Assembly (NCBI GenBank): GCA_016281335.1
Contig: JAEEIK010000009.1
Coordinates: forward strand, 1 to 64,000
DNA: 64,000 bases
From: Lachnospiraceae bacterium
GTDB lineage: Bacteria > Bacillota > Clostridia > Lachnospirales > Lachnospiraceae
Direction: 5' to 3'
The notes below the pieces were generated by a model. That model worked only from the letters and a program-made list of their open reading frames with translations, was not told the origin of the DNA and searched no databases. The number at the start of each line of letters is the position of its first letter. Within the stretch, counting starts at the first letter, position 1. A program made the position numbers and the translations under genes. This document shows positions 9,243 through 16,495 of the stretch, piece by piece.

Positions 9243-9372
9243 GGATACGATGGAGCAAGCAGCTTTGCTGCTTGTAAATGCTGCGAAAAAATCGCCTCGG
9301 CAAGCCTGCTTGCCGGAGCGATTTATTGCGCAGCATATACATACGATCGAAGATCGTATGCTCATCGTATCC
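9243..9372. repeat. Cloverleaf-like inverted-repeat element
   Basis: A closing 10-bp stem (GGATACGATG / CATCGTATCC) encloses three arms. Arm 1 is an 8-bp hairpin CAAGCAGC-TTT-GCTGCTTG (9256-9274). Arm 2 is a long arm with 8-, 6- and 6-bp stems (ATGCTGCG, AATCGC, GGCAAG and their complements, 9278-9336). Arm 3 is a 9-bp hairpin CATACGATC-GAA-GATCGTATG (9340-9360). All stems are perfect. It lies between the TPR lipoprotein gene's 3' end and the nrdD operators. It has no U-tract and no ORF, so it is neither a simple terminator nor a gene. It could be a mobile palindromic repeat or an RNA 3'-end structure. Confidence 0.7.
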
Positions 9373-9390
9373 TAAATTATCTATGACATT

Positions 9391-10443
9391 TTACCTTGTG
9401 ATAAGAAAAGCATATTCTCTCTCCAGCCCCTCATCACTGCCGTATATATCAATATAGGCTTTTAAGAGTTCCAGAGCCTTTTCATAGTCTCCCAGATGCT
9501 CGCAGGAGATGATCTCATTGCGCTTCAGTGTCTGTGTACAGGTATTGTTTTCCTTGATCTCCAGGCCTTTCCTGAAAGCCTGCAGGGCCTCTTCATACTC
9601 TCCCTGTTCCGCATAACAGAGCCCCAGTTCATTACATATCTGGGCATCCGCATGCTGATCTGCATAACCGTTATAGACCACGGCTGCATACTCATACTGG
9701 CCCTGGAGTTTGTAGCACTCGCCCAAAAGTTTTATTATCGTTGCATCCGCCGCATCACTGGAACGCACCCGCTCCAGATAATTGCATGCCTGGGCATATT
9801 CCCTGCTGTAATAACACAGCCTTCCCTTGTCATAATCGGAGATATCCTTGGCATCCGCCTTGAGCACAGCGTCCAGATATTTCTGGGCCTGGGCCTCCTG
9901 ACCGTGCTGCATCATGCAATCATATATATCAAGGCACATACGGTAATCCTTCTTTTTAAGCTCCGCCGCCTTGTCAAAATCTCCTACCGCGCCTTCCACA
10001 TCATTAAGATAAAGCTTCATATTGCCGCGCAGAAAATAGGCCTCGGTCTCCTTCGGCATCATTCCCGTTATGGCATCATAACGCTCTATGGCTTCATCAT
10101 ACTGCCCCAGCTTGTAGTAGCAGATCGCCATATAGTAATTAATATCTTTTTCCGTATCTCCGGGATCTATCCCCGCTTCCTTAAGGGCAGAATAAAAAGC
10201 CGAGAGAGCCTTGGTGTACTCTCCCTGTCCCATATAGCAAAGCCCCAGCCCTCTGCAGACCAGCTCCTGATCCTCTTTACCGGCCGCCAGCGCCTGAGTC
10301 AGTTCCATCTGCGCCGTATTGTAATCCTGCGTTGCCACAGCGCTCATGCCGCGGAAAAAAGCGTCTTCCTCCACGTATCCGCAGCCGCCGAGAGTGACCG
10401 CCAGGGTCAGTAATATTGTAATGATCTTCTTATACTTCATCAT
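9391..10443 (-). CDS. TPR-repeat lipoprotein
   Basis: 350 aa. The N-terminus is a lipoprotein signal peptide with lipobox LGGC (Cys21), so the protein should be anchored on the outer face of the membrane. From about residue 24 to 340 it consists of tetratricopeptide-like repeats (recurring motifs such as LCYMGQGEYTKALSAF and AICYYKLGQYDEAIERY), a protein-interaction scaffold. The start is one of two adjacent ATG codons behind TAGGAGAAG. It is divergent from the YgjP-like gene. No partner can be named from context. Confidence 0.85.
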   Translation of the reverse strand: MMKYKKIITILLTLAVTLGGCGYVEEDAFFRGMSAVATQDYNTAQMELTQALAAGKEDQELVCRGLGLCYMGQGEYTKALSAFYSALKEAGIDPGDTEKDINYYMAICYYKLGQYDEAIERYDAITGMMPKETEAYFLRGNMKLYLNDVEGAVGDFDKAAELKKKDYRMCLDIYDCMMQHGQEAQAQKYLDAVLKADAKDISDYDKGRLCYYSREYAQACNYLERVRSSDAADATIIKLLGECYKLQGQYEYAAVVYNGYADQHADAQICNELGLCYAEQGEYEEALQAFRKGLEIKENNTCTQTLKRNEIISCEHLGDYEKALELLKAYIDIYGSDEGLEREYAFLITR

Positions 10444-10497
10444 CTTCTCCTATAGGCTTCTTAATTATAACATTTTCTGCAATTATATCAACCACCG

Positions 10498-10506
10498 TGT
10501 TATAAT
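10498..10506 (+). promoter_or_regulatory. Extended -10 promoter abutting the YgjP-like start
   Basis: TGTTATAAT is a perfect extended -10 element (TGn then TATAAT). The -35 region is weak. The expected start point is about 7 nt downstream, which is the A of the ATG at 10513, so the message may have no leader. No Shine-Dalgarno sequence precedes the ATG. Confidence 0.65.
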
Positions 10507-10512
10507 ACCTAC

Positions 10513-11295
10513 ATGATCTACGAACCCGATGAGATAATAAGAAGCAGGCGCAGGACCCTGTCCCTTGAGATAAAAAAGGACGGGCGTTTTGTCGTGCATG
10601 CTCCATATTATGTTAACAATGCGGAGATAGAGGACTTTGTCCGCAGCAAACAGGACTGGATCATCAAAAATCTGGAGAAATGCAGTGTACGCATAAGCAA
10701 AGCCCTGGACGTTGATTACTCAAAAGACAGCAGCATCCCCTTCCTCGGCTGCATGATAAGACTTGACTATCATGACAGGCGGACTATCAGACTTGAAGGA
10801 ACTGAGATTTTAAACGAGCTTCCGGCCGACCGCCCCTCCGACTTTATGCCGCTTGAAAACGTCTGTCTTAAGCTGCCTTCACCTGCTTTCAGGAAAAACG
10901 GGATAGAGCTTAACGACTCTCCCCTTTCTCCCGAACTCGAAAATGAAGAAAACCGCCTGATGATAAACGGCTGGTACAAACATCAGGCTTCATCGATCCT
11001 GAAGGCCCGTACGACCCTCTACGCGTCCCGTATGGGCCTCAAATACAGCCGGGTGGGTATCACAAAAGCCAGGAACAGTTGGGGGTCCTGTAACGCAAAA
11101 TACGGCATCAATTACAGCCTCCATCTTATATGCGTCTCTATCCGGGAACTTGACTATGTGGTGGTACACGAACTCAGCCACATCCTGCACCGCGACCACA
11201 GCGCCGCTTTTTATAAAGAAATAGAAAAAGTCCTTCCGGACTATAAAGAAAGAGATTCCGCCCTGGAACATAACGCCTGGGTCCTTGAAATATAA
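10513..11295 (+). CDS. YgjP-like zinc metallopeptidase (DUF45)
   Basis: 260 aa, cytoplasmic. The C-terminal third carries RNSWGSC (about 188-193) and HELSHILHRDHS, giving zinc ligands H219, H223 and H229 with E220 as the catalytic base; this is the signature of YgjP/DUF45 metal hydrolases. The N-terminal SRRRTLSLEIKKDGR is the usual start of the family, so an internal start is unlikely. The ATG lies 6 nt after an extended -10 box and has no ribosome binding site. The physiological substrate is not known for most members. Confidence 0.88.
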   Translation: MIYEPDEIIRSRRRTLSLEIKKDGRFVVHAPYYVNNAEIEDFVRSKQDWIIKNLEKCSVRISKALDVDYSKDSSIPFLGCMIRLDYHDRRTIRLEGTEILNELPADRPSDFMPLENVCLKLPSPAFRKNGIELNDSPLSPELENEENRLMINGWYKHQASSILKARTTLYASRMGLKYSRVGITKARNSWGSCNAKYGINYSLHLICVSIRELDYVVVHELSHILHRDHSAAFYKEIEKVLPDYKERDSALEHNAWVLEI

Positions 11296-11297
11296 AA

Positions 11298-11331
11298 GGC
11301 TTCTCCCATCCGGTGAGAAGCCCTCATGTTT
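11298..11331 (+). terminator. Terminator-like hairpin after the YgjP-like gene
   Basis: GGCTTCTC pairs with GAGAAGCC, followed by a weak T-rich stretch. It begins two bases after the stop codon. Confidence 0.55.
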
Positions 11332-11336
11332 TATAA

Positions 11337-11409
11337 CTGGGCCAGCTGGATTCGAACCAGCGAGATGCAGGGATCAAAACCCTGTGCCTTACCGCTTGGC
11401 GATGGCCCA
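11337..11409 (-). tRNA. tRNA-Gln(UUG)
   Basis: Complete cloverleaf on the minus strand: acceptor TGGGCCA/TGGCCCA, anticodon loop TTTTGAT with anticodon TTG, and TΨC arm GGTTCGAATCC. The 3' CCA is not encoded. glnS lies about 12 kb away in this window. Confidence 0.95.
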
Positions 11410-11426
11410 CTATCCGGAATAAATTT

Positions 11427-11454
11427 AAAACCCTTGATTCTCAAGGGTTTTTTT
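11427..11454. terminator. Hairpin terminator between tRNA-Gln and tRNA-His
   Basis: AAACCCTTGA-TTC-TCAAGGGTTT with seven T residues on the plus strand and four on the minus strand. It may end readthrough from the plus strand and separate the tRNA genes. Confidence 0.65.
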
Positions 11455-11469
11455 AGCTTCCGTGTTGAG

Positions 11470-11544
11470 GGTGGCTAGAGGGACTCGAACCCTCGATCTC
11501 CAGAACCACAATCTGGCGCGTTAACCAACTACGCTATAGCCACC
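11470..11544 (-). tRNA. tRNA-His(GUG)
   Basis: Minus-strand cloverleaf with acceptor GTGGCTA/TAGCCAC, the extra 5' G(-1) opposite C73 typical of tRNA-His, and anticodon loop TTGTGGT with anticodon GTG. CCA is not encoded. Confidence 0.95.
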
Positions 11545-11548
11545 ATAA

Positions 11549-11622
<74 letters not shown>

Positions 11623-11676
11623 TTGCCAATCGTTATTCCTGCCGCTTTACAACGGCAAATGAGATTATCTCAAAAA

Positions 11677-11702
11677 AAACGGGTCTTGTCAAGACCCGTT
11701 TT
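11677..11702 (-). terminator. Terminator of the zinc-ribbon/Sel1 gene
   Basis: AAACGGGTCTT-GTC-AAGACCCGTTT hairpin with an eight-base T run on the minus strand, 20 bp past the stop codon. Confidence 0.85.
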
Positions 11703-11721
11703 ATCATTACAGTTACTGTGA

Positions 11722-14379
11722 TCACTTAAATGTATACCCGCCGTGGCCGTTCTTGACGAATCTCTCCAGCCACTTCTTTGCCTTATCGCAGCCCTGACCT
11801 GCAGCCTTGGCAAAGAGCGCAGCTGCACCGTCATAATCCTTGCCTCCGTTCGGAAGAGTCTTGTATACGCCTATCAGATAATCCGCATCCCTGACTCCTG
11901 CATCGGCAGCCTTTTTAGCATACTCATAACCTTCTTTTAACATGTCATCGGTAGGTATATTGCTGAATTCCTTTTCGGGATTGATCAGGCAGTATCCTAT
12001 CCTGTATACCGCATCCCTGTCGCCCGGCTCCAGCTCCAGCAGCTTCTTATACCATTCAACTGCCTTGATGGCATCACGCTTAACTCCGAAGCCGAAGTTG
12101 TAAGCTCTTGCCATACCTCTGATGCCCTTTTCCTCTCCTGCTTCGGCTGCCTTCTCATTCCAGAAGAGAGCCTCCGTAACATCCCTGCTGACACCTTCGC
12201 CGTAAAGATAAGCCTCGCCTACCCTTGCCATGCCTGCCGTGTTGCCTGCATTCGCGCATTTGAGGAACCAGTTGAAAGCTTCATCCTGACTCTTATCGAC
12301 CGTTACGCCGTCAGCATACACACGTCCCATGATATACATTGCATGATTCTTAAGTTCTTCGCAGGTCTCAAGCTCCTTGTCATCCAGCGCTTCATTTAAC
12401 AGATTTGCAAGATAGCCCTTTACATCGGGAATAGCCTTGCGGTCACGGAGCATATATTCAGCAAGATATATCTTGGCTGCGCCGCGGTCTTTTGATGCAG
12501 CATCCTGAAGCAGCGGCGCTGCTTCCTTATACATTTTCTTCTTAAAGTATCTGACTCCCAGTCTTTCTTCTATCTTCCAGAAATCATCGCTTGCATCAAT
12601 GGTCGCGGGATCGATACCGGCATTTTTAAAGAACTCTTTGTATTTAGCCGTAGCATCCTCAAGCAGTCCGATCTCCTTTTCGGGATCCGGATTATCACAT
12701 TCCAGAGCAAGACCTGCAGCCTTGATCACTTCTTTCTTTGCTGCCTCAAGCTCTGCAGCTTTCCTTGCCTCTTCGGCCTTTCTCTCTTCCTCAGCCTTCT
12801 TTGCGGCTTCTTCCGCTGCCTTTCTTGCTGCCTCTTCTTCCGCAGCTCTCCTTGCCTCTTCAGCCTTTCTCTCTTCTTCAGCCTTCCTTGCAGCTTCCTC
12901 TGCTGCCTTTCTGGCTGCTTCCGCCTCAGCCGCCTTCCTTGCTTCCTCGGCCTTCCTCTCTTCTTCGGCTTTCTTTGCAGCTTCCTCTGCTGCCTTTCTG
13001 GCCGCTTCTGCTTCAGCCGCCTTCCTTGCTTCCTCGGCCTTCCTCTCTTCTTCGGCTTTCTTTGCAGCTTCCTCTGCTGCCTTTCTGGCTGCTTCTTCCT
13101 CAGCAGCCTTCCTTGCCTCCTCGGCCTTTCTCTCTTCTTCGGCTTTCTTTGCTGCTTCTTCCGCTGCCTTCTTGGCTGCTTCTTCCTCAGCAGCCTTCCT
13201 TGCTTCCTCAGCCTTTCTCTCTTCTTCGGCCTTCTTTGCTGCTTCTTCCGCTGCCTTCTTGGCTGCCTCTTCTGCTGCTTTTCTTGCAGCTTCTTCCTCT
13301 ATTGCTTTTCTTGCAGCCTCTTCCGCTGCCTTTCTTTCTTCCTCGGCCTTCTTTGCAGCTTCTTCCTGGGCTTTCCTTGCTGCCTCTACCGCTGCTCTTC
13401 TCTCTTCTTCAGCCTTTCTTTTTTCTTCCTCGGCCTTTCTCTTTTCCTCTTCAGCCTGTCTCTGAGCTTCCTGCTCAGCCGCTATGCGCGCCTCTTCTTC
13501 CTGGCGCTGTCTCTCTCCTTCAGCCTTCAGCTGTTCAAATTCTGCTTTCTGTTTCTGTTCCTCCTGGAACTTCTTTTCCTCTTCCATCACCTTCTGGGCT
13601 CTTGCCTCAGCTTCACCTGAAAGCTGGCCGGCCGTAATGGAAGCCTCCTCTTTGGCTCTTCTTTCCTCATCAGCCTTCTGGGCAGCTTCGGCACTCATTC
13701 CGAACTGCTGGGCCGTTGCACGCTTCTGCGCAGCCTCAGCCTCCATAAGCGCTTTCTGCGCAGGAGTAAGCTTAACATTGGAATTCGCCATGGCCACGGG
13801 CTCAGCCTGTGAGATATGTGTAGGCTGTCCCACCGGGCTGGACATAGGCATAGTCCCCGGCATAGCCGAAGGAACAGGTCCCGTCATGCCACCGGGAACA
13901 CCTCCCTGCACAGCCTGGACGGAAGGTCCCTGCGAAGGCGCTGCCAGCATCGGATTATTGGGAGCGCTCTGAAGTAAATTCTCTTTTTCTTTCTTGGCTG
14001 CACTCTGAGCAAGCGCCGGATTGGTAGATGATATCTGCGCAGAAAACTCATCTGCGCTCTTAAGGAAATCCAGCTCAGGAAGAGCCTCATCCTTCTTTGC
14101 GTCTGCAGCCGGCGCCGGAGAACCTATCGGCGTAACCGGAGCTGCCGGTATATTTGACTGTACGGCTGCTCCTGCGGGAGCTGCATCCATAGACTTTCCG
14201 CATACCGTACAAAACTTGTCTTTACCGTCTGTCATGGCTCCGCAGTGCGGGCAGGCTTTCTGCTTTGGCGAAATGACCATTCCAAAGACGTTCTTCTCCA
14301 CTATGTCAGACTTGCCGCATTTAGGGCAGAACATGACGTTTTTTCCTAATTTAACCCCACAATGTACACATTCCCTCAT
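11722..14379 (-). CDS. Zinc-ribbon, coiled-coil, Sel1-repeat protein
   Basis: 885 aa with three zones. (1) Two N-terminal zinc ribbons, with pairs C4/C7, C18/C21 and C42/C45, C56/C59. (2) A Pro/Ala/Gln-rich linker, then a TolA-like Ala/Glu/Lys/Arg coiled coil from about 210 to 550, containing at least six near-identical 29-residue units. (3) Sel1/TPR-like repeats from about 620 to 880 (motifs such as YADGVTVDKSQDEAFNWF and YLYGEGVSRD). No signal peptide is visible, so it is probably a cytoplasmic scaffold. Long antisense open frames across the repeat are artefacts of its biased codons. Its function is not known. Confidence 0.8.
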   Translation of the reverse strand: MRECVHCGVKLGKNVMFCPKCGKSDIVEKNVFGMVISPKQKACPHCGAMTDGKDKFCTVCGKSMDAAPAGAAVQSNIPAAPVTPIGSPAPAADAKKDEALPELDFLKSADEFSAQISSTNPALAQSAAKKEKENLLQSAPNNPMLAAPSQGPSVQAVQGGVPGGMTGPVPSAMPGTMPMSSPVGQPTHISQAEPVAMANSNVKLTPAQKALMEAEAAQKRATAQQFGMSAEAAQKADEERRAKEEASITAGQLSGEAEARAQKVMEEEKKFQEEQKQKAEFEQLKAEGERQRQEEEARIAAEQEAQRQAEEEKRKAEEEKRKAEEERRAAVEAARKAQEEAAKKAEEERKAAEEAARKAIEEEAARKAAEEAAKKAAEEAAKKAEEERKAEEARKAAEEEAAKKAAEEAAKKAEEERKAEEARKAAEEEAARKAAEEAAKKAEEERKAEEARKAAEAEAARKAAEEAAKKAEEERKAEEARKAAEAEAARKAAEEAARKAEEERKAEEARRAAEEEAARKAAEEAAKKAEEERKAEEARKAAELEAAKKEVIKAAGLALECDNPDPEKEIGLLEDATAKYKEFFKNAGIDPATIDASDDFWKIEERLGVRYFKKKMYKEAAPLLQDAASKDRGAAKIYLAEYMLRDRKAIPDVKGYLANLLNEALDDKELETCEELKNHAMYIMGRVYADGVTVDKSQDEAFNWFLKCANAGNTAGMARVGEAYLYGEGVSRDVTEALFWNEKAAEAGEEKGIRGMARAYNFGFGVKRDAIKAVEWYKKLLELEPGDRDAVYRIGYCLINPEKEFSNIPTDDMLKEGYEYAKKAADAGVRDADYLIGVYKTLPNGGKDYDGAAALFAKAAGQGCDKAKKWLERFVKNGHGGYTFK
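12776..13297. repeat. 87-bp tandem repeat encoding a 29-aa coil unit
   Basis: The same phrase recurs at 12776, 12863, 12950, 13037, 13124 and 13211, an exact 87-bp spacing (29 codons). Most differences between copies are synonymous or conservative (Glu/Ala, Lys/Arg), so the array is old enough to drift but held in frame. Confidence 0.9.
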
Positions 14380-14464
14380 AACAGTGTAACCTCCTGATGA
14401 TCATGGAAAATATTATATCTTAAAAGTACATTTTTTTCAATATCGTATTTATGCCTGCTGTCTC

Positions 14465-15841
14465 TTATTTTATTATGACAACTCTCTTTTTCATGCGTCC
14501 GAAAGCAATGGCATCCTCATGTGTCTCAAAATACACATCTATCCTGTTATTCTTGATGGCGCCGCCCGTATCTTCCGCAACAAAGGTCCCCACGCCGTCT
14601 ATCACCACAGTAGAGCCATAGGGTATCACTTTCGGATCCACAGCTATGGTACGTCCCTGGGTAGGTGTGGTTCCGGTTGCCGTATGTGCCGGTAATCCCG
14701 TCACTTCGGGGCTGAAATTGCCGCAGCATTTTTTACAGGTGCAGTATGCCGTCAGTTCAAACATATCACCGTCAGCCACCTCGGGTGCCTGTCCGTTAAG
14801 CGTACTGTCATCCACCTTTACCGCTCCGTTCAGTCCGTTGTACTGTACCATGGATACGGTATTTCCGCTTCCCGGCATAGCCTGGCCGGCAATATCCGGA
14901 ATAACGGATGATATTTTCTTTCCTCCGACGGTCGCTTCCTTTATCTCGTTCTTGGCTATCAGCTGGCGCGCCGCCACTTCAGCCTGCATCATCTGTTCAT
15001 CTTCACGGACCGCATCCCTTACAGCTTCGGCTTCCTGCTGCAGATCCATCTCGTAAGAACCTATGATCAGACCGCTGAGCATCGCGGATGTGGCTATCCT
15101 GTTCCCTCCGGTGCTCCCGCTCCAGCCGTTCGAGCTTTCCCTGGTTTCCGTGACAGTCTCAAAATCTATGCATTTTTTGTATACATATCCGGTCTCCCCG
15201 TTATAAGACACCTTTGCGAATTCGGCATTTCCGCCTTCTTCTATATCAACGATCTCTCCCTCCGGGATCAGACTTATGGCCCTGCTCTTTAAGTCAGGAC
15301 CGCTGCGGAAATTCACGGTAGCCAGGATATGCCCCTTCTCCAGCGTGACCGTCTCTTCTTCGATCAGGTTTCTGCTGCCTTCACCTATCTTCTGTCCCAT
15401 ACTGATGCGAAGCGCCCTTCTTGCTGCTAACGCCTGCACATCTTCTCTTGCTCCTGCCTGCGGCTCTGCCTCTTCGATCACTTCGGTATCTGCCGTTTCC
15501 GTAAGCTCAATGCTTTCAGGAACAACTATCTCTTCTGCTTCGTCCTTATCCGCGCTTTCAAGCTCTCCTGCCGGATCTCCGATAACGCCGCTGAATACAT
15601 AGCCCTCTATATCGCCGAAACGCACGAAGCTGTAGTCGCCTGCCCTGCTGCCGAGGAAATACACCACTTCCCCTTCTTTGACAACAGTAACTATAACGCC
15701 CTCTATGGACGGAGTGCGCCTTAAATTACAGCCCGCCAGAACCGTATAATATCCTTCTTCTTTTTCCGCTGCCGACGCCTGTATCCCGCTGCCTATAAGC
15801 AGCACGAGTATCAACGCCAGCCCGCTCACAAACTTTTTCAC
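14465..15841 (-). CDS. Secreted SH3b and 3D-domain cell-wall protein
   Basis: 458 aa from the GTG at 15841. That start is chosen because GAGAGGA lies 6-7 nt upstream and the next residues (VKKFVSGLALILVLLIGSG) form a clean signal peptide ending in ASA; a longer frame to 15916 has no such support. Two bacterial SH3 domains (about 28-90 and 165-225) precede a C-terminal 3D domain (about 365-458), with TAYC, VDP and EDTGGAIKNNRIDVYF, named for its conserved aspartates. 3D domains are found in lytic transglycosylase-like and RpfB/YabE-like wall enzymes, so a peptidoglycan-cleaving role is likely. Confidence 0.85.
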   Translation of the reverse strand: MKKFVSGLALILVLLIGSGIQASAAEKEEGYYTVLAGCNLRRTPSIEGVIVTVVKEGEVVYFLGSRAGDYSFVRFGDIEGYVFSGVIGDPAGELESADKDEAEEIVVPESIELTETADTEVIEEAEPQAGAREDVQALAARRALRISMGQKIGEGSRNLIEEETVTLEKGHILATVNFRSGPDLKSRAISLIPEGEIVDIEEGGNAEFAKVSYNGETGYVYKKCIDFETVTETRESSNGWSGSTGGNRIATSAMLSGLIIGSYEMDLQQEAEAVRDAVREDEQMMQAEVAARQLIAKNEIKEATVGGKKISSVIPDIAGQAMPGSGNTVSMVQYNGLNGAVKVDDSTLNGQAPEVADGDMFELTAYCTCKKCCGNFSPEVTGLPAHTATGTTPTQGRTIAVDPKVIPYGSTVVIDGVGTFVAEDTGGAIKNNRIDVYFETHEDAIAFGRMKKRVVIIK

Positions 15842-15900
15842 AACTTTTCCTCTCGTGTTAAGTGCCCCCACCCTGTACCTCTGTTCAAAAGCGCACAATA

Positions 15901-15924
15901 AAAAGGCGGTATTCACCGCCTTTT
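15901..15924. terminator. Bidirectional hairpin upstream of the 3D-domain gene
   Basis: AAAGGCGGT-ATTC-ACCGCCTTTT. It lies between the HPr-like gene's 3' side and the start of the 3D-domain gene and would end transcription in either direction. Confidence 0.6.
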
Positions 15925-16015
15925 ATCATACTTTGTTTCACCAAGTGCTGTCAACCGCTACATCTCGTGCCCTAAACTCTCTGAAAGCGTAAGATATAGG
16001 CGTTTTTCGGGAGTT

Positions 16016-16258
16016 TTATGCAAAACAGTCCGAAAGCTCCCTTGCAGCCCTTTGCTCATCATCTCCATCTGCAACCAGCTCGAAGGAACTTCCTTCGCTC
16101 AGATCCAGGATGGACATACCCATTATGCTTTTCATGTTGATGCTTTTCTCCGCAGCCTCGATGTAAATAGAACTGCTGTAATGACATGCAGACTGTACCA
16201 GATAGGGGATGAGCTCCGTCCCCATTTTCTTTTCGATGCAGATCGTCTTCCTAACCAT
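16016..16258 (-). CDS. HPr-like protein lacking the phosphorylated histidine (Crh-like)
   Basis: 80 aa from the ATG at 16258, which sits 7 nt after a GGAGG site; the longer reading frame starts too close to that site. The fold signature of PTS HPr is clear (GxxxxxP...LVQSA, then MKSIMGM, then the ADGDDE helix start). The position of the active-site His15 holds Glu (GTELIP instead of GxHARP), and Arg17 is Ile. The regulatory serine corresponding to Ser46 is kept (Ser44). This pattern is like Bacillus Crh, which lacks His15 but is phosphorylated at Ser46 and helps CcpA. A role in carbon catabolite signalling rather than sugar transport is inferred. Confidence 0.8.
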   Translation of the reverse strand: MVRKTICIEKKMGTELIPYLVQSACHYSSSIYIEAAEKSINMKSIMGMSILDLSEGSSFELVADGDDEQRAARELSDCFA

Positions 16259-16325
16259 TATCATTCCTCCAGGATAAGAATGAATCCCCCAATACCCCAT
16301 AAGTTAAGAAATCCGGTCTTTCGTT

Positions 16326-16353
16326 AAAAAAGTGCCGATACTTTATCGGCACT
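16326..16353 (-). terminator. Terminator of tRNA-Gly(GCC)
   Basis: GTGCCGATA-CTT-TATCGGCAC hairpin with a T run on the minus strand, directly downstream of the tRNA. Confidence 0.8.
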
Positions 16354-16363
16354 CTCATTTTCA

Positions 16364-16436
16364 AGCGATAGACGGGACTCGAACCCGCGAGCTCAACCTT
16401 GGCAAGGTCGCGTGCTACCAACTGCACCACTATCGC
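16364..16436 (-). tRNA. tRNA-Gly(GCC)
   Basis: Minus-strand cloverleaf: acceptor GCGATAG/CTATCGC, anticodon loop TTGCCAA with anticodon GCC, and TΨC arm GGGTTCGAGTCCC. CCA is not encoded. Confidence 0.95.
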
Positions 16437-16495
16437 ACGTGTCTTGACGACAAAAGCTATATTACTATAAAAGCCGATGCCTGTCAAGCACTTTT

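Noticed and set aside
12599-13637. Long Ser/Ala- or Leu/Pro-rich open frames on the plus strand
   Set aside because: They mirror the low-complexity Ala/Glu/Lys repeat of the minus-strand gene and have no independent support.
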